DNA of 64,000 bases, from assembly GCA_037447655.1 (NCBI GenBank), contig JBBHKE010002718.1:1-64000 (forward strand), in the 5' to 3' direction. Shown here in pieces: positions 44,033 to 54,494 of the stretch. The notes under the pieces were generated by a model. It searched no databases and was not told the DNA's origin. It saw only the letters and a list, made by a program, of their open reading frames with translations. The translations under genes and the position numbers were made by a program. Position 1 is the first letter of the stretch. Each line of letters begins with the position of its first letter. Source of the stretch: Zygnema cylindricum. Its lineage: Eukaryota > Streptophyta > Zygnematophyceae > Zygnematales > Zygnemataceae.

Positions 44033-45062
44033 TCAATATAAAATAACAATTATCACGGCCGGCACAGATTACTGTAAAAAAACTGCGGCAGCCACATATA
44101 AATATAATGGCTGCGCGCAGGTAGTTATCACGTGAACGTGAGCTCCAGAGAACACACCGACATCTGACTTTCGGCGATCCGTAAGGTTCGTGCGCTGTCG
44201 CGTCGCATGTGTACATTAGACGTTCGATTTAAGTTGGGCGGGATTCGTCAATCGGACGGCCAGAAATATTCTTGGATGTCTCTTGCGGTCCAACCATTGC
44301 TTGCCACGCCGCTTTTTATCTATCGCGCATCGTTCAAATCACATCCAGGTTGCCCTTCATCCGACGGTGGAGAACGCTTTTTCGGAAATCGCTCTCGAAG
44401 ATCGATGACGGCGAAAGCATTCCGAGGACTTTAATCGGACGGTTCATTTGTGTTGTCATTTCGTCGACTGCCTCTAAGATTCGATTTCCAAAGGCGGCAC
44501 ACGGGTTCGTAATCTGGTGACGGCACGTGTGGTCTGTGGAGGCGCGCTGACTTGCAATTGCAGCTGGCTATTGACGTCGCTTCGGGCAGAGCCGAATGTT
44601 AACGGCCGGTTTGTATTTTCTGTACTTGTAAACAACGGATTCTATCATGAATTGGCAGCGGGTACAGATAAAAAGCGTACCCGCGTATAAATATCGATGA
44701 AACTAAAACGATATTTTGCGGCTAAGTCAAATGTCGGTGTGTGCTCTGGAGCTCACGTTCACGTGATAACTACCTCCGCGCAACCATTATATTAATATGT
44801 GGCTGCCGCAGTTTTGTTACAGTAAATCTGTGCCGGCCGTGTTAATTGTTATTTTATATTGACGGTCGACGTTCGCAAGCGCGACACTTTTTTAACCGCC
44901 GTTACAGTATTCCGCCAGTCAAAGTTGTTAGACGGATTGACCGTCAAATCTTACCTCGAAGGTACGTAGCTTGTACCAAACTGTACTTCAAATGTACAAT
45001 TTCTGACAACTACCTGCGCGCAGCAAAAATCGTCTCTGCGATTAGCAATTCCCTACTTTATA

Positions 45063-47989
45063 TTTCTAAAACTACAAACTAAGTTCGTTAAAATTTGGTC
45101 CGTATGGTGAGTTTGGTGAGAATGGAGTTTTAGAGCCAAAAAGGCGTTACGCCCACCATTTTGCAAGATACTGACGGGTATCTTGCAATTATTTGCAAGA
45201 ATTTTTTTTTTTGGGGACGTTAAATCTGACCGTGGTCTGTCAACGGATTTTTAATTTACTTGAATTGTTTGTACGGTAACTATGACTATTTCCCACAATA
45301 ATGATATCATTTTAGTCCTTTCGTCGACCAGAGCGGGTATATGTCGCATAACCGTGTCCGTTTAATTTTCATTTGTCAGTAATTGTCATCGTCTTTTACG
45401 CTTATTCGATTGCGGCTCGGTTGCCCCTAAACATAAATTGATTCGCTCGCGGCACAGTTGGCTTTAAATCGTGAACTAAAGTCAAGAATAATATTTAAGA
45501 TAGTCGAATGCCGTTATCCACGTCTCCTTACACCAAACTATTATTAGGGTGTACAATTTGCTGTTGACAATAATATAGGGTTTCCCTTAGAAACGAGTGT
45601 TTAGTACAAACCCATGTTTATGACTTTAAGATGAGGGTTTGTTAACATTTAATGGATATTGTTATTAAGACTTAATAAAAGTGTGAATATCCATAAATGT
45701 TGTAGTAGAGTGTGTTATATTTGCGCATTTTTTCTCTGTGTCGACACAAAGTAGTAATATGTAAACAAGCCATGATGGATCGCGTACTTCGTAGGCCTAA
45801 CGGTGCCTACCAATAACATATGTTGCATTACAAATATTAACACAAAAATTGTTGTAAAATATATTTTTACACACGTCGCACCGTTATAACCTAATTGTTA
45901 AACTTGTTAATTTTATTTAAAAAAAAATTCTTCATTCGCCCAATGGTACAATGTTGTAGTCAAACATTGTTCCTATATGTTTGGTCTCTTTGAAAAACCA
46001 AACGGTATAGTGTTGTGTTGGTATATGCAGTATAACAATCATCCTATTAATCAAAACAACTAGTTTGCCGTTTATGTTTAGACTTAGTTGTAGCGTTTGA
46101 TATTTATGTTTTATGAATTCCATGATGTTTCCTCTTATATTTGTTTAAGTTATTATAGGGTATGGTTATAAGTGGTTGAATAAAAACCACAAAGTTGATT
46201 GTTGGATAATAACCCACAAGGTTATTAATTGTAAATTTTAAGTAACACGTGGGTGGTTATATAGTTACGTTAAAGATCCAAAAATGGTTTGTATTGAGAC
46301 TAGGGTTTAGAACAACAGGTTTTTCGGATATCAATAATGATATTGGCGTATGATTATCACATGGTACATTTAATTGGGAAAAGTAGAACAAAGCACCACA
46401 ACAACCCATTTGCGGGTTAAACTAGTGAGGAATGGACCAACGCAACCAATCGACCAACACACCGAATCGACCAATCGACCATTTTGACGAATGCTAAAAG
46501 TAAGGTGAAGTGTTGAATGGATATGTATAAAATACGATGCGATTCGATGTGATGTGATGCGACTTGACATGTTGCCATATCGACATTGTATGCTAAGTGG
46601 AAGCTGAACAGCGTAGTAGTTATATGCCGTTTTACTGGGTAGCGTTCCCGTTTTGCGTAGATCCGAGATGGGAAAAAGAGGCGTTCTCTCCTTTTTTTAG
46701 TAGCCGCACCGCTCGCGAAAGAACCGGGGCGGCTGGCTAGCAACTCAAATGCAAGACAAACGCCATAAATCAGATTTTCGTCATGAGTTGTATCTTGTGA
46801 AATCAACTGACCCATCATCAGCATCGCGTTGGACATCGGCTATGTTGTGCCTGTGCGCACGTTTATTGGCACGATGCGATGCGATACGCATTACTACCTC
46901 GTCAATCGCTATTAGAGTATATAACGTCAATTCGGTGCCCTTTTAAAAAAAAAAAAACCTAAAATACAATCCATAATTTTATTTTTTCCATTATTTTAAT
47001 TATGGTTTTTTTTCAATTAGCGTTAATAATGGAGGTACACTGCAATGTTTTTAGTGTGGTGTACGGAATGGGTATATCCGTACGAAATTGTACTTTTTGA
47101 ATCAAAAATGTTTAAAGAACATTTAACATTACTGCGCATACATGTGAATGTGCGTTAAAATAAAGAGACGCAAACCCGTCGAAAAAAAACAGGTTCTCAT
47201 ATGTTCGTCCGTCGACCGTGTGAACATCGAACATGTTCACGTGTGGAAATTCCTATTTTAAACTGTAAAATAACATAACTGATTGAATTGTGTTGTACAC
47301 ATGTAAGTGTCTGCCTAACATTTATGATTTCCACCTCAGTTATGGTTATCTAACGCAATTAGTATTAAAACTAATTCTAATTTAGAGTTACGCTTAAATT
47401 AGTATAAACTTATACCCTAATACGATGCCAATATGCCATTTGGCCATAAAATAATGTAAACGTTTACGTTAATATTGGGTGGGTGCGCTGAAAAGACCAC
47501 AAATTACAGTAATTTAAATACAATAAATAAAATAAAGTTATAATATTTGGCGTTGTTGATATTGGCGTGGAGTCACGCCAAATGCGGACACTCCCCACAA
47601 ATTAGATTTTTTCTTGACCAATGGAAACCAGCCGTTTCTTGGCCCCTAGGGGATTGGACGCTTGCGCGGTCAATCTCACAAAGTCATCAATTCAACAACA
47701 AACAGGCAGGTGATAGCTTGTCGCCAAGGTCGTTGCCTCGTTTCGCCTGTCGCTTGCTTATTTTCGCCTATCGTTTGCTTCTTTTCGCCTATCGCCTTCT
47801 CCATTTGCCTATGTGGATGCCATTGCACCCACGCCGTCAAAATGTCGTCGTCTTATGACCTGTGTAACCCCACTAACTGTGGAAAAGCACCATGGGCACC
47901 TCGAGGAGGACAAGTTGGAAAAATTTAGTAAATTTGATTGTTATTTTTTTAAGGTTCTTTTCCAAAATTTCCTATTTCTTTACCATTAT
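45063..47989. other. Intergenic DNA, no gene recognised
   Basis: AT-rich with scattered short frames. The frame 46836-46417 (minus, 139 codons) and the overlapping frames at 47547-47928 lack known motifs. A 22-bp imperfect tandem repeat (TTTTCGCCTATCG core) lies at about 47740-47805. An ATTATTTTAATTA-type block near 46990 resembles those at 3760 and 26080. Confidence 0.5.
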
Positions 47990-48685
47990 GCTCACCCTCT
48001 CGGTATGCCTCTCCCTCCCTCCCTCTCTCTCCATCTCCCTTACACATTTATCCTCTCATTCTCTTTTTATCTCTATCTCTCTCTTTTCATCTCTCTCAAC
48101 AAATACGTATCCCCCTCAATCTGCCTTTGCTTCTCTCAATCTTTTTTGATTAGCGACTCCCTTTCCCTCTTTTTCTCTTTCGCCTTTTTCCTCTTCATTT
48201 GCCTCTTTCTGCTTTCAATCTCAGCATGTCGTTCCCCCTTTTCATATGCCTCTATGTTTCTTCTCCTTTTCACCATCCCTCACAAATTGGCACTCCTTCT
48301 CCACAGTTTAGGGTTTCCTCTCAAATTTCCGCTTTTTCTTCCCTCTTCCTTTCTCTCATCTTTTCTTATACCCTCTCCTTTTTTATTAGGTCACCTTCTT
48401 CCTCTCTACCCCTCTGTCTCTCTCTCAATATTTCTCCATGTTTTTGTTGCTCAGTAGGTTTTCCTCCTCATTTTACTTGTTTTTTTTGTTTCATCCCTAT
48501 CCACTCTCTTTAAAGGAAGAAAAAAAATGTTTTGTAGATAAAGATATCGAATCTGAAAACGACAAGTTGGATGAAGACAACGATGTGGAAGAGGAGAAGA
48601 AAAAAAAAGGAAGAGTATGACAAGAATTCATCATTTGAGGAAGAAGGAGATGGAAGGGTCGACAGGAAATCGAGCTTTTACTAAT
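47851..48685 (+). pseudogene. Possible broken host gene around a pyrimidine intron
   Basis: Speculative. A short frame at 47851 (MSSSYDLCNPTNCGKAPWA...) precedes a roughly 520-bp pyrimidine-rich tract that ends in CTTTAAAG, followed by an acidic frame from 48521 (EEKKCFVDKDIESENDKLDED...) up to an A-run at 48600. One base fewer in that run would extend the frame through YDKNSSFEEEGDG to a stop at about 48682. A weak donor GTTGGA at about 47919 would keep the phase. It could be a real gene with a homopolymer error, or chance. Confidence 0.22.
47990..48512. repeat. Pyrimidine-rich tract
   Basis: Plus strand is dominated by CTCTCT/TTCCCTC runs for about 520 bp. Long open frames across it (e.g. 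47813-48457) are low-complexity Leu/Ser/Phe translations, not proteins. Confidence 0.85.
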
Positions 48686-48733
48686 AGAGATTAACAAACT
48701 CCAAAGTCTCGGTTGGTCAAATTACTCTCTTTC

Positions 48734-49235
48734 TGTAAACGAAGTGACAATACACCACAACACGTCACAGTGCACAGCAGAAAACACCAAGGATCTTCCC
48801 GTATCAACAGCAGGAGCTCACAAAACTCACACACAAGGTTGCGCTTTATTACTTGAAAGAAAGTACAAGGTTGCGCTAGCTGTGTAGGTCTAATTGAGGT
48901 CTCCATTCACCAGGTCTACTTGACTATTTAAACTAACTGCTAGTCAACCTAGTACTATACAGCTATATACGTGGACCTTCACGGTCAATCGAGATCTATC
49001 CAAAACTTCCTTCTAGAACTATACAGCTCAATCTACATTCTGCGGCGTTGCTATGCTGCGCTGCTACGCTACTACGCTACTAAGTTGCTACGCCGCTAAG
49101 TTGCTATGCTGCTATGCTGCGCTGGTCTGGAATCACAGCTGCGCTGCTCTGTAATCGCAACTGCGCTGCTCTGAAATTGCAACTATAGCAGCCTAGCCCA
49201 AGCCACTAAGTACCCAATTCTGTAACCCTGTTACA
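48734..49235 (-). repeat. Probable 3' LTR of the gypsy element
   Basis: The inner edge is clear: TGTAACAGGGTTACAG in element sense after a purine-rich tract. The outer edge is inferred at TGTAAACG (48734) because it would give short TGTAA...TTACA terminal repeats. No second LTR is in the window and the duplication cannot be checked. Contains a degenerate CTGCTACGC/TGCTATGCTGCG tandem stretch at 49036-49180. Confidence 0.5.
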
Positions 49236-51259
49236 GTGCCTCCCACTAAGGATTTAGCGTCCTGCTGAGCTTTGAGTGACTCAGGGAAACTGCAACTGCC
49301 GGAGTATGTCGTATGTTTCCTCGCGATACTCTTCAAACTCGTGGCGAAGGGCGTCGAGTTGAATTTGGAGATGTTCACATCGGGTCTCCAGTAACGCGAT
49401 GTGATGATCTGCAGTTGCCAACCGCTTCCGAGTGATTCGCTCCCGAACCTGATCTTCCCCTTCCTCGGGTACAACCTCAGGTACTTCGGGTCGCGGCGGA
49501 ATGGCTGCCGGTGCAGGTTCCTCAGGTGTCGGAATCCGGGGTTCTTCAGGTTTAGCCACCAGGGAAACTTCCTCCGCTTCATCCGCCAGTTCCTACTGAG
49601 GTACTTTCTGTAATTTAAAGGACACGTGCTTCCTTGCAGCTCGGGCCCGCTACAGAGCATTTCTTGGGGCCAGCTTGAGTGCCCGTACCTCGAGGTGACC
49701 TCCGCCCTAGAGATGATGTCGTGGTGGCGGACATCCCACGGGTGATACTGACGGAGTAACCCGGGAACATCAATCCTATACTTGTAGTTGTCTTCTACCA
49801 CTTCCACGAATGATAAGGCGTGAGGATTCAGATGCACATAACCTTTATGACTATTTCCCAGGTCTTTTGTCCGCATGAAATTCCACGCTGGGTGTGATGG
49901 GACGTCGGCAGGGATACGGATAGGATCTCCAGGCTTCCCTATACGCCATTCCTCGGGCCACTCCGAGGGATTCCAATAAAACCTTTTGGTGAAGCTGAAG
50001 GCGAGGTCCGGATGCTGGGTGTCGACCGGTAGTGGAAAGAGGTAGTCGGGAATTTCCTCCCCCTGTTCACTTTCCTCCTCCGTATCTCTTTGGTTTCCTC
50101 GCAGGAGGAACACATCGTCGCCACTAGGGTATTGTGCCGCTGCCTTCCTCTCCGCGGTTTTAGACGACTGCTCGTCCGCTGTACTCTCCTTGTTTGGGTC
50201 CTGCATCACCTCTAGATCTGAGGCACGCTCTTCAATTGGCGAAGGCGTTGGTTCTCGTTCCGGTTCCTCCGCCTCCGATAGCTCATGATCTTCTTTAAAT
50301 TCCTGATCACCTTCCCGGATTGGGGTGTATTCAGGGTCCCGTGAGTTTTCTGACCCCTCCCCTCCACTAGTCTCTGCCGATCCTGCCTCACTACTAGCGC
50401 TTTCCTCAGGTTCCGATTCCACTTCTACTTCCCTTCGCCTGCTTGCTTCCACCATGGCCTCCGCCGCCCTTAACAAACTCTCGGGATGGTTCGGATCTCC
50501 TTGTCCCACCCGTACCAGTCTCCTCCTTTTCGGTGGTGGAGAGGACAACAACACCATAGACACTGCTGAACCAAACAATTCCGGTAATTCCAGAAGTGAA
50601 GGTAAAGTGATTGTGGAGAGAGATGCAATTTCCAAGCTGCCGAGACTAGGTTGGTCGTGAGGAGGGATGGCAGCTTTATTCACGGGGGTTGAGGGTTTCA
50701 CTTTTGGACTTTGCAAAGCGTCGCAGCGTGCGAGGGTATGGCAGTGTATATCATTTATAAAACTGCGCTGCTGCGGCGGAACCGAGGGTTCGTCGTTACC
50801 CACATAGTGAAACACAATTGCGCCGTTGCGCTTTCCTGTCAGCGCAGCGGTGGTGCTGCGATCCTCTGACGTCATCGTAACCATGTTGCGCTGCGGTGGC
50901 TGCGCTGCTACAGCGCTGCGGTGTGGTAATATCGCCGCTGCGGTCCTTTGCCGCGTCCCCAAGATGATTGCGTTGGTTGCGACACTGCGATTCGCTCCTT
51001 TGTTGCGGCCGCTGCGATTAACCCTCCGGTAAAGCCGAGTGTCCTCACTCCGCTGAAACCGGCGCAGCAACTCTGGAGAATGCAGATCCCCCTCGTCCGC
51101 CCAAGAGTCGTCCTCAGCTCCGTAACCCTTCCAACGCACCAAGTATTGGGTGGAGTTGGAATTTCGAGAGTGGCGTGACTGAAGGATCTCCACCTCATAC
51201 TCGTCCGAGGTTCCCCGAACGGGTGGTAAAAGAGTATGCTGCCGTCGATTAGGGAACAC
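49193..51259 (-). pseudogene. Gypsy chromodomain plus long unknown extension
   Basis: A 688-codon frame. Its start completes the integrase C-terminus, then comes a chromodomain at about residues 20-70 (YEVEILQSR, YLVRWKGYG, DSWADEGDL) with aromatic residues expected to bind methylated histone H3 and steer integration. What follows is unusual: some 550 codons, acidic (SEPEESASSEAGSAETSGGEGSE region near residue 290), then an ordered-looking segment (FTKRFYWNPSEWPEEWRIGK) near residue 430. Near 49600 the protein-like frame shifts to 49559-49281, a Pro/Glu-rich then coiled-coil sequence. The frame ends inside the LTR. I recognise no family for the extension; it might be a third ORF or a captured host sequence. 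Confidence 0.75.
49236..49247 (-). other. Polypurine tract of the gypsy element
   Basis: AGTGGGAGGCAC in element sense, immediately before TGTAACAGGG of the LTR. Confidence 0.6.
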
Positions 51260-51281
51260 CGAATCAGGATCGCGGAATGGT

Positions 51282-52349
51282 TTAAGAAGGGAAACATGGA
51301 AGACATTGTGGATATGCCAGTCCGTCGGTATATCCCAACTTGTAAGCCGCGTCGCCTACACGGGAAAGAATTGTGAACGGTCGCGTGAACTTCGGTGCCA
51401 ACTTCTTAGACAGGGCACCTGGCAAAGAGAGGTTTGCCATATTAAGGCAAACGTTGTCCCCCACGCGAAAGACTGTGTCCTTCCGGTGAGCGTCAGCCTG
51501 CGACTTTTGATGATCCTTTGCCATTTGGAGCGCCTTGGCCGCCTTTTCCAGGTTTCCTTGCAGCGTTTTGGCAAAGTCCAAAGCTACCAATATGTTTTGG
51601 GGAAGCGTGGGCTGTCGTCCATTTAGGGAGAATGGCGTAGCGTTCGTGGACGAGTGCACTGCACTGTTGTATGCTACCTCAATGGCTGTTAAATGGTCCA
51701 CCCAATCTGTTTGGTGCACCAAAACATAAGCCCGCAATGCTTCCTCCAAAGTTCGATTCACCCTTTTAGTCTGACCATCAGTTTGAGGGTGGTAGGCTGT
51801 GGACATGGCCAGCTACGTGCCACATAACGCAAATAGACTTTGCCAAAAGTGGCTCACGAATTTTCGATCGCGGTCGCTGACGATTTTTGTCGGAAGTCCA
51901 TGATGGCGGAATATCTCCCGAAAGAATAAGTTCGCGATATCGCGTGTAGTAGCTGTGGTGGACGTGGGTAGAAAAAATGCCATTTTTTTCAAGTAATCCA
52001 CGACGACGAAGATTGAGTCGTAGTCCTCATTTGTCCGGGGAAGGGCCACGATGAAATCCATCGGGATTGCCTCCCAAGGAACAGATGGTACCGGAAGGGG
52101 TTGTAACAGACCTTGGTGTCCTAAGTCCGCTTTGTTTTTATTACAGGAGTCACACGTCCGGACATATTCGGCAATGTCTCGAGTCATGTTTGGCCAATAA
52201 TACGTTGCAGTGACACGTGCGGTTGTTTTATCATGCCCCAAATGTCCACTGAGCGGCTCGTCGTGACTCATTTTAAGAATAATGTGACGGAGCTCCGTAC
52301 TTGTTGGTACATAAAGCCGTGTTGTCTTACTCGGTTTGTATTGCCACAT
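51282..52349 (-). pseudogene. Gypsy integrase
   Basis: The frame 52349-51813 has the HHCC zinc domain (GHLGHDKT and TCDSCNKNK), the first catalytic Asp in PMDFIVALP and the second in SDRDRKFVSHFW. The frame 51806-51282 continues with YHPQTDGQTKRVNRTLEEALR, where the catalytic Glu of the usual QTERVN is Lys, then a KLAPKFTRPFTILSRVGDAAYKL C-terminal motif. The usual HNVFHVSLLKPF motif follows in the next frame near 51300, so a frameshift precedes the chromodomain. The integrase is inactive. Confidence 0.9.
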
Positions 52350-52361
52350 AACATTGTCAGT

Positions 52362-53210
52362 TCAAACGAGTAGCTTCCGTTTAATGAGTTCTTTTAGTGC
52401 ATCATCGTCGCCGTAGGCGGCCTTTATCCGATCTAACCACTGTTCGTCCACCTGCATCGTACTAGTGACTGCGCTGAGTTTTGGGTCTTGCGCTGCGGTC
52501 GACGCTGCGGCATCCCCTATCGCAGCGCTTACGTTACCAAACTGCGATGCTTGCGGTCGTTGCGCCGCTACTGGCGCAGCGACTCCGGGTCTCCTTGACA
52601 GCGCATCTGCCGGGTTCGTCTTGCCTGGCTTATATTCTATAACCAATTTCGGACCATAGGTCTGCAGAAACGTCATCCAGCGCACTTGTTTCTTGGACAA
52701 CTTCGGCTAGGTTTGAAGATATTGTAAGGCGTGGTGATATGTGATAATCGAGATCCGTTTCCCCTGAACGTAACACTTCCAAACCTCCAGCGCATTAATG
52801 ATAGCTATTGTCTTTTTCTCATGGGTGGCCCAGTTCAGCTCTGCTGCCTTTAGTTTTCGACTGTCGTAGGCAATGGGTTGAAGGTCTTTCCTTTGATCTT
52901 GCATAAGGATCGCTCCAATAGCCGTATCGCTAGCGTCGGTAATTATCGTCCAAGGTAAATCCGGGTCGGGAACGGCTAACACAGGGGCGGTAACCAACCG
53001 CTCCTTTAGCGTGTTAAAGGCTGTCCCTTGTGCCGCTTTCCAATCATAGGGCACGTCATTCTTGAGCAATTCCGTGAGCGGTGCAGCGATTTTTGCGAAA
53101 CCTTCGACAAAACGTCGATAAGATGAGCATAATCCTAGAAAGCTCCGTAACTCCGTGATATTTGCCGGCTGCGGCGACTCCTTAACTGTCTTTGTCTTGT
53201 TTGGATCCAC
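52362..53210 (-). pseudogene. Gypsy RT connection and RNase H
   Basis: The frame 53210-52707 starts [10 protein letters not shown] (RT thumb), has LRSFLGLCSSYRRFVEGFAKIAAPLTELL and the RNase H-like WTIITDASDTAIGAILMQ with its catalytic Asp, and continues to the YHHALQYLQT region, where a stop replaces the next codon (about 52706). The frame 52700-52362 gives RWMTFLQTYGPKLVIEYKPGKTNPADALSRRP, the end of RNase H. Standard gypsy order. Confidence 0.9.
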
Positions 53211-53500
53211 TGAGGACCGTCCGTAAGTGCTTCATATGCTCCTCTTGCATTTGGCTATACACTAGTATGTCGTCTAGGAAGACGATCACAAACGCGTCCA
53301 GATATTGCCGAAAGATGGAATTCATTAAATGCATAAAAGTTGCCGGTGCGTTAGTCAACCCGAACGGCATTACCCGAAATTGGAAATGACCGTAGCGAGT
53401 TCTGAACGCCGATTTCTCCACATCTTCCTTGGCAATTCTAATCTGGTGGTAGCCGCTCCGTTAGTCTATTTTCGAAAAATATTTAGCACCTCGAAGTCGA
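53182..53500 (-). pseudogene. Gypsy reverse transcriptase, N-terminally truncated
   Basis: Sequence from the gap inward encodes [13 protein letters not shown] with a TAA in place of Leu, then [29 protein letters not shown] and the active-site box FLDDILVYS. After LRTVLS the frame joins VDPNKTK directly: the stretch that normally carries the YAKxSKCEF and VEFLGHVVS motifs, some 35-45 residues, is deleted with a frame change. Confidence 0.9.
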
Positions 53501-53510
53501 NNNNNNNNNN
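53501..53510. other. Assembly gap (10 N)
   Basis: Ten N that cut the gypsy RT. Confidence 0.99.
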
Positions 53511-53777
53511 CATGTTTTTCCATGATGCCGCCTACAGAAAAGGCATGCCGAACACATGCTGTTCCGGCGACTCACCTACGCAAAGTTGGAGAGTGAGCAA
53601 ACATTCGAGGTGCCTTAAGGATGCTGGTTTACTATAGGGAGGTGCACCGCGTTCCAGTACGGTGCAGGTATTTGCGGTTTCACTGTTAAAGCTCTAGGAC
53701 CGTCGCTACATACGGCATCCTAATTTAAACTGTAACTTAAAATCAACAGCTTTGTTTACAGGCTAAGTAAGTCCTAA
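53511..53777. other. Unassigned sequence after the gap
   Basis: No similarity seen to the gypsy element, to the missing outer 286 bp of the D LTR or to other repeats in the window. No credible coding frame. Confidence 0.5.
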
Positions 53778-54494
53778 AAGTCCGTTAGGATACGTAGGGT
53801 TTGATATCTATTTCAACCTGTGTACGGTCCTGAAATCGATTAACTAAAATATGAACGAAGGAACATAGAACTAGTTAAAGTTTAGTGCGGACTTCATTTC
53901 GCACGAAACAAATGAATCGGACATTTGTTTCGACAACTAAAATTCAATGTCAAATTTAATCCTACGGCATACATCGCTGCCAGGATCTCGAAATTGTCAC
54001 TTTGGCGTTTATGGACGTGGCATGACCTTGCGCCACGTGGAGGGATATCATTTGGTCGTAGGAATTCCGTGGAGCTTACAAACGAGTGAGAGGTTGAAAC
54101 GCATCCACTCAGCGGCCTTGTCGTACACAAGCCGTACGGAAAAGACATCCGCCGTAGTACCTTTTTGTACTTTACAGTTATATGATTGGGCCGTAGTGTA
54201 GTAGATAGGGGTTATGAGAGGGAAGTACGACTTAGCATAGTTTTAGACAGTCACCTCTCTCTTGGGAGCTTTGTATAAATTGAAATCTTTGCCACTATAT
54301 AACTTATCGGCTGGTTGGCCGTTTTCAATGATTCTTTTTGCTACGGACTCAGGGAAGTCCAGGTTACACAAAGGTACAGTCAGACTGTCAGTTTGCACTC
54401 TTGGGCAGCAGTGGTCGTGGCTTGAATTGGGTTAGTTAAAAGCTATCTAGAGGCTTTTTGAATTCTGTAGTCCAATGGAGGACACATATTTGCA
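53778..54494 (+). repeat. Truncated 5' LTR of copia D
   Basis: 717 bp, begins at AAGTCCGTTAGG, i.e. immediately inside the tRNA-like module position of the full LTR, and ends ATTTGCA before the primer site. Includes the gag ATG at 54475-54477. Confidence 0.92.

Larger units (their letters stand above)
40931..45053. mobile_element. Mutator-like TIR element interrupted by Helitron 2
   Basis: Ends GGGAATTGCTAATCGCAGAG / reverse complement, with a perfect 9-bp target duplication TACTTTATA (40922-40930 and 45054-45062). TIRs are about 329 bp: left arm 40931-41121 continued at 44033-44169, right arm 44725-45053. Long TIRs and a 9-bp duplication fit Mutator-like elements. Excluding the Helitron it is 1212 bp. 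The interior (44170-44724) has overlapping short frames without transposase motifs, so it is non-autonomous. Confidence 0.92.
48734..53500 (-). mobile_element. Ty3/gypsy chromodomain retrotransposon, 5' part missing
   Basis: Minus-strand order RT, RNase H, integrase, chromodomain, extra reading frame, polypurine tract, 3' LTR. Gag, protease, RT N-terminus and 5' LTR lie beyond the gap at 53501-53510; sequence on the far side shows no gypsy homology. Multiple frameshifts, a pol deletion and a lost catalytic Glu mark it as dead. Confidence 0.9.

Noticed and set aside
44207-44520. Overlapping frames inside the Mutator-like element as a transposase
   Set aside because: Too short, no MULE transposase or zinc motifs; the element is taken as non-autonomous.
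47813-48457. 214-codon open frame
   Set aside because: Translation of a pyrimidine-rich tract (Ser/Leu/Phe runs), low complexity.
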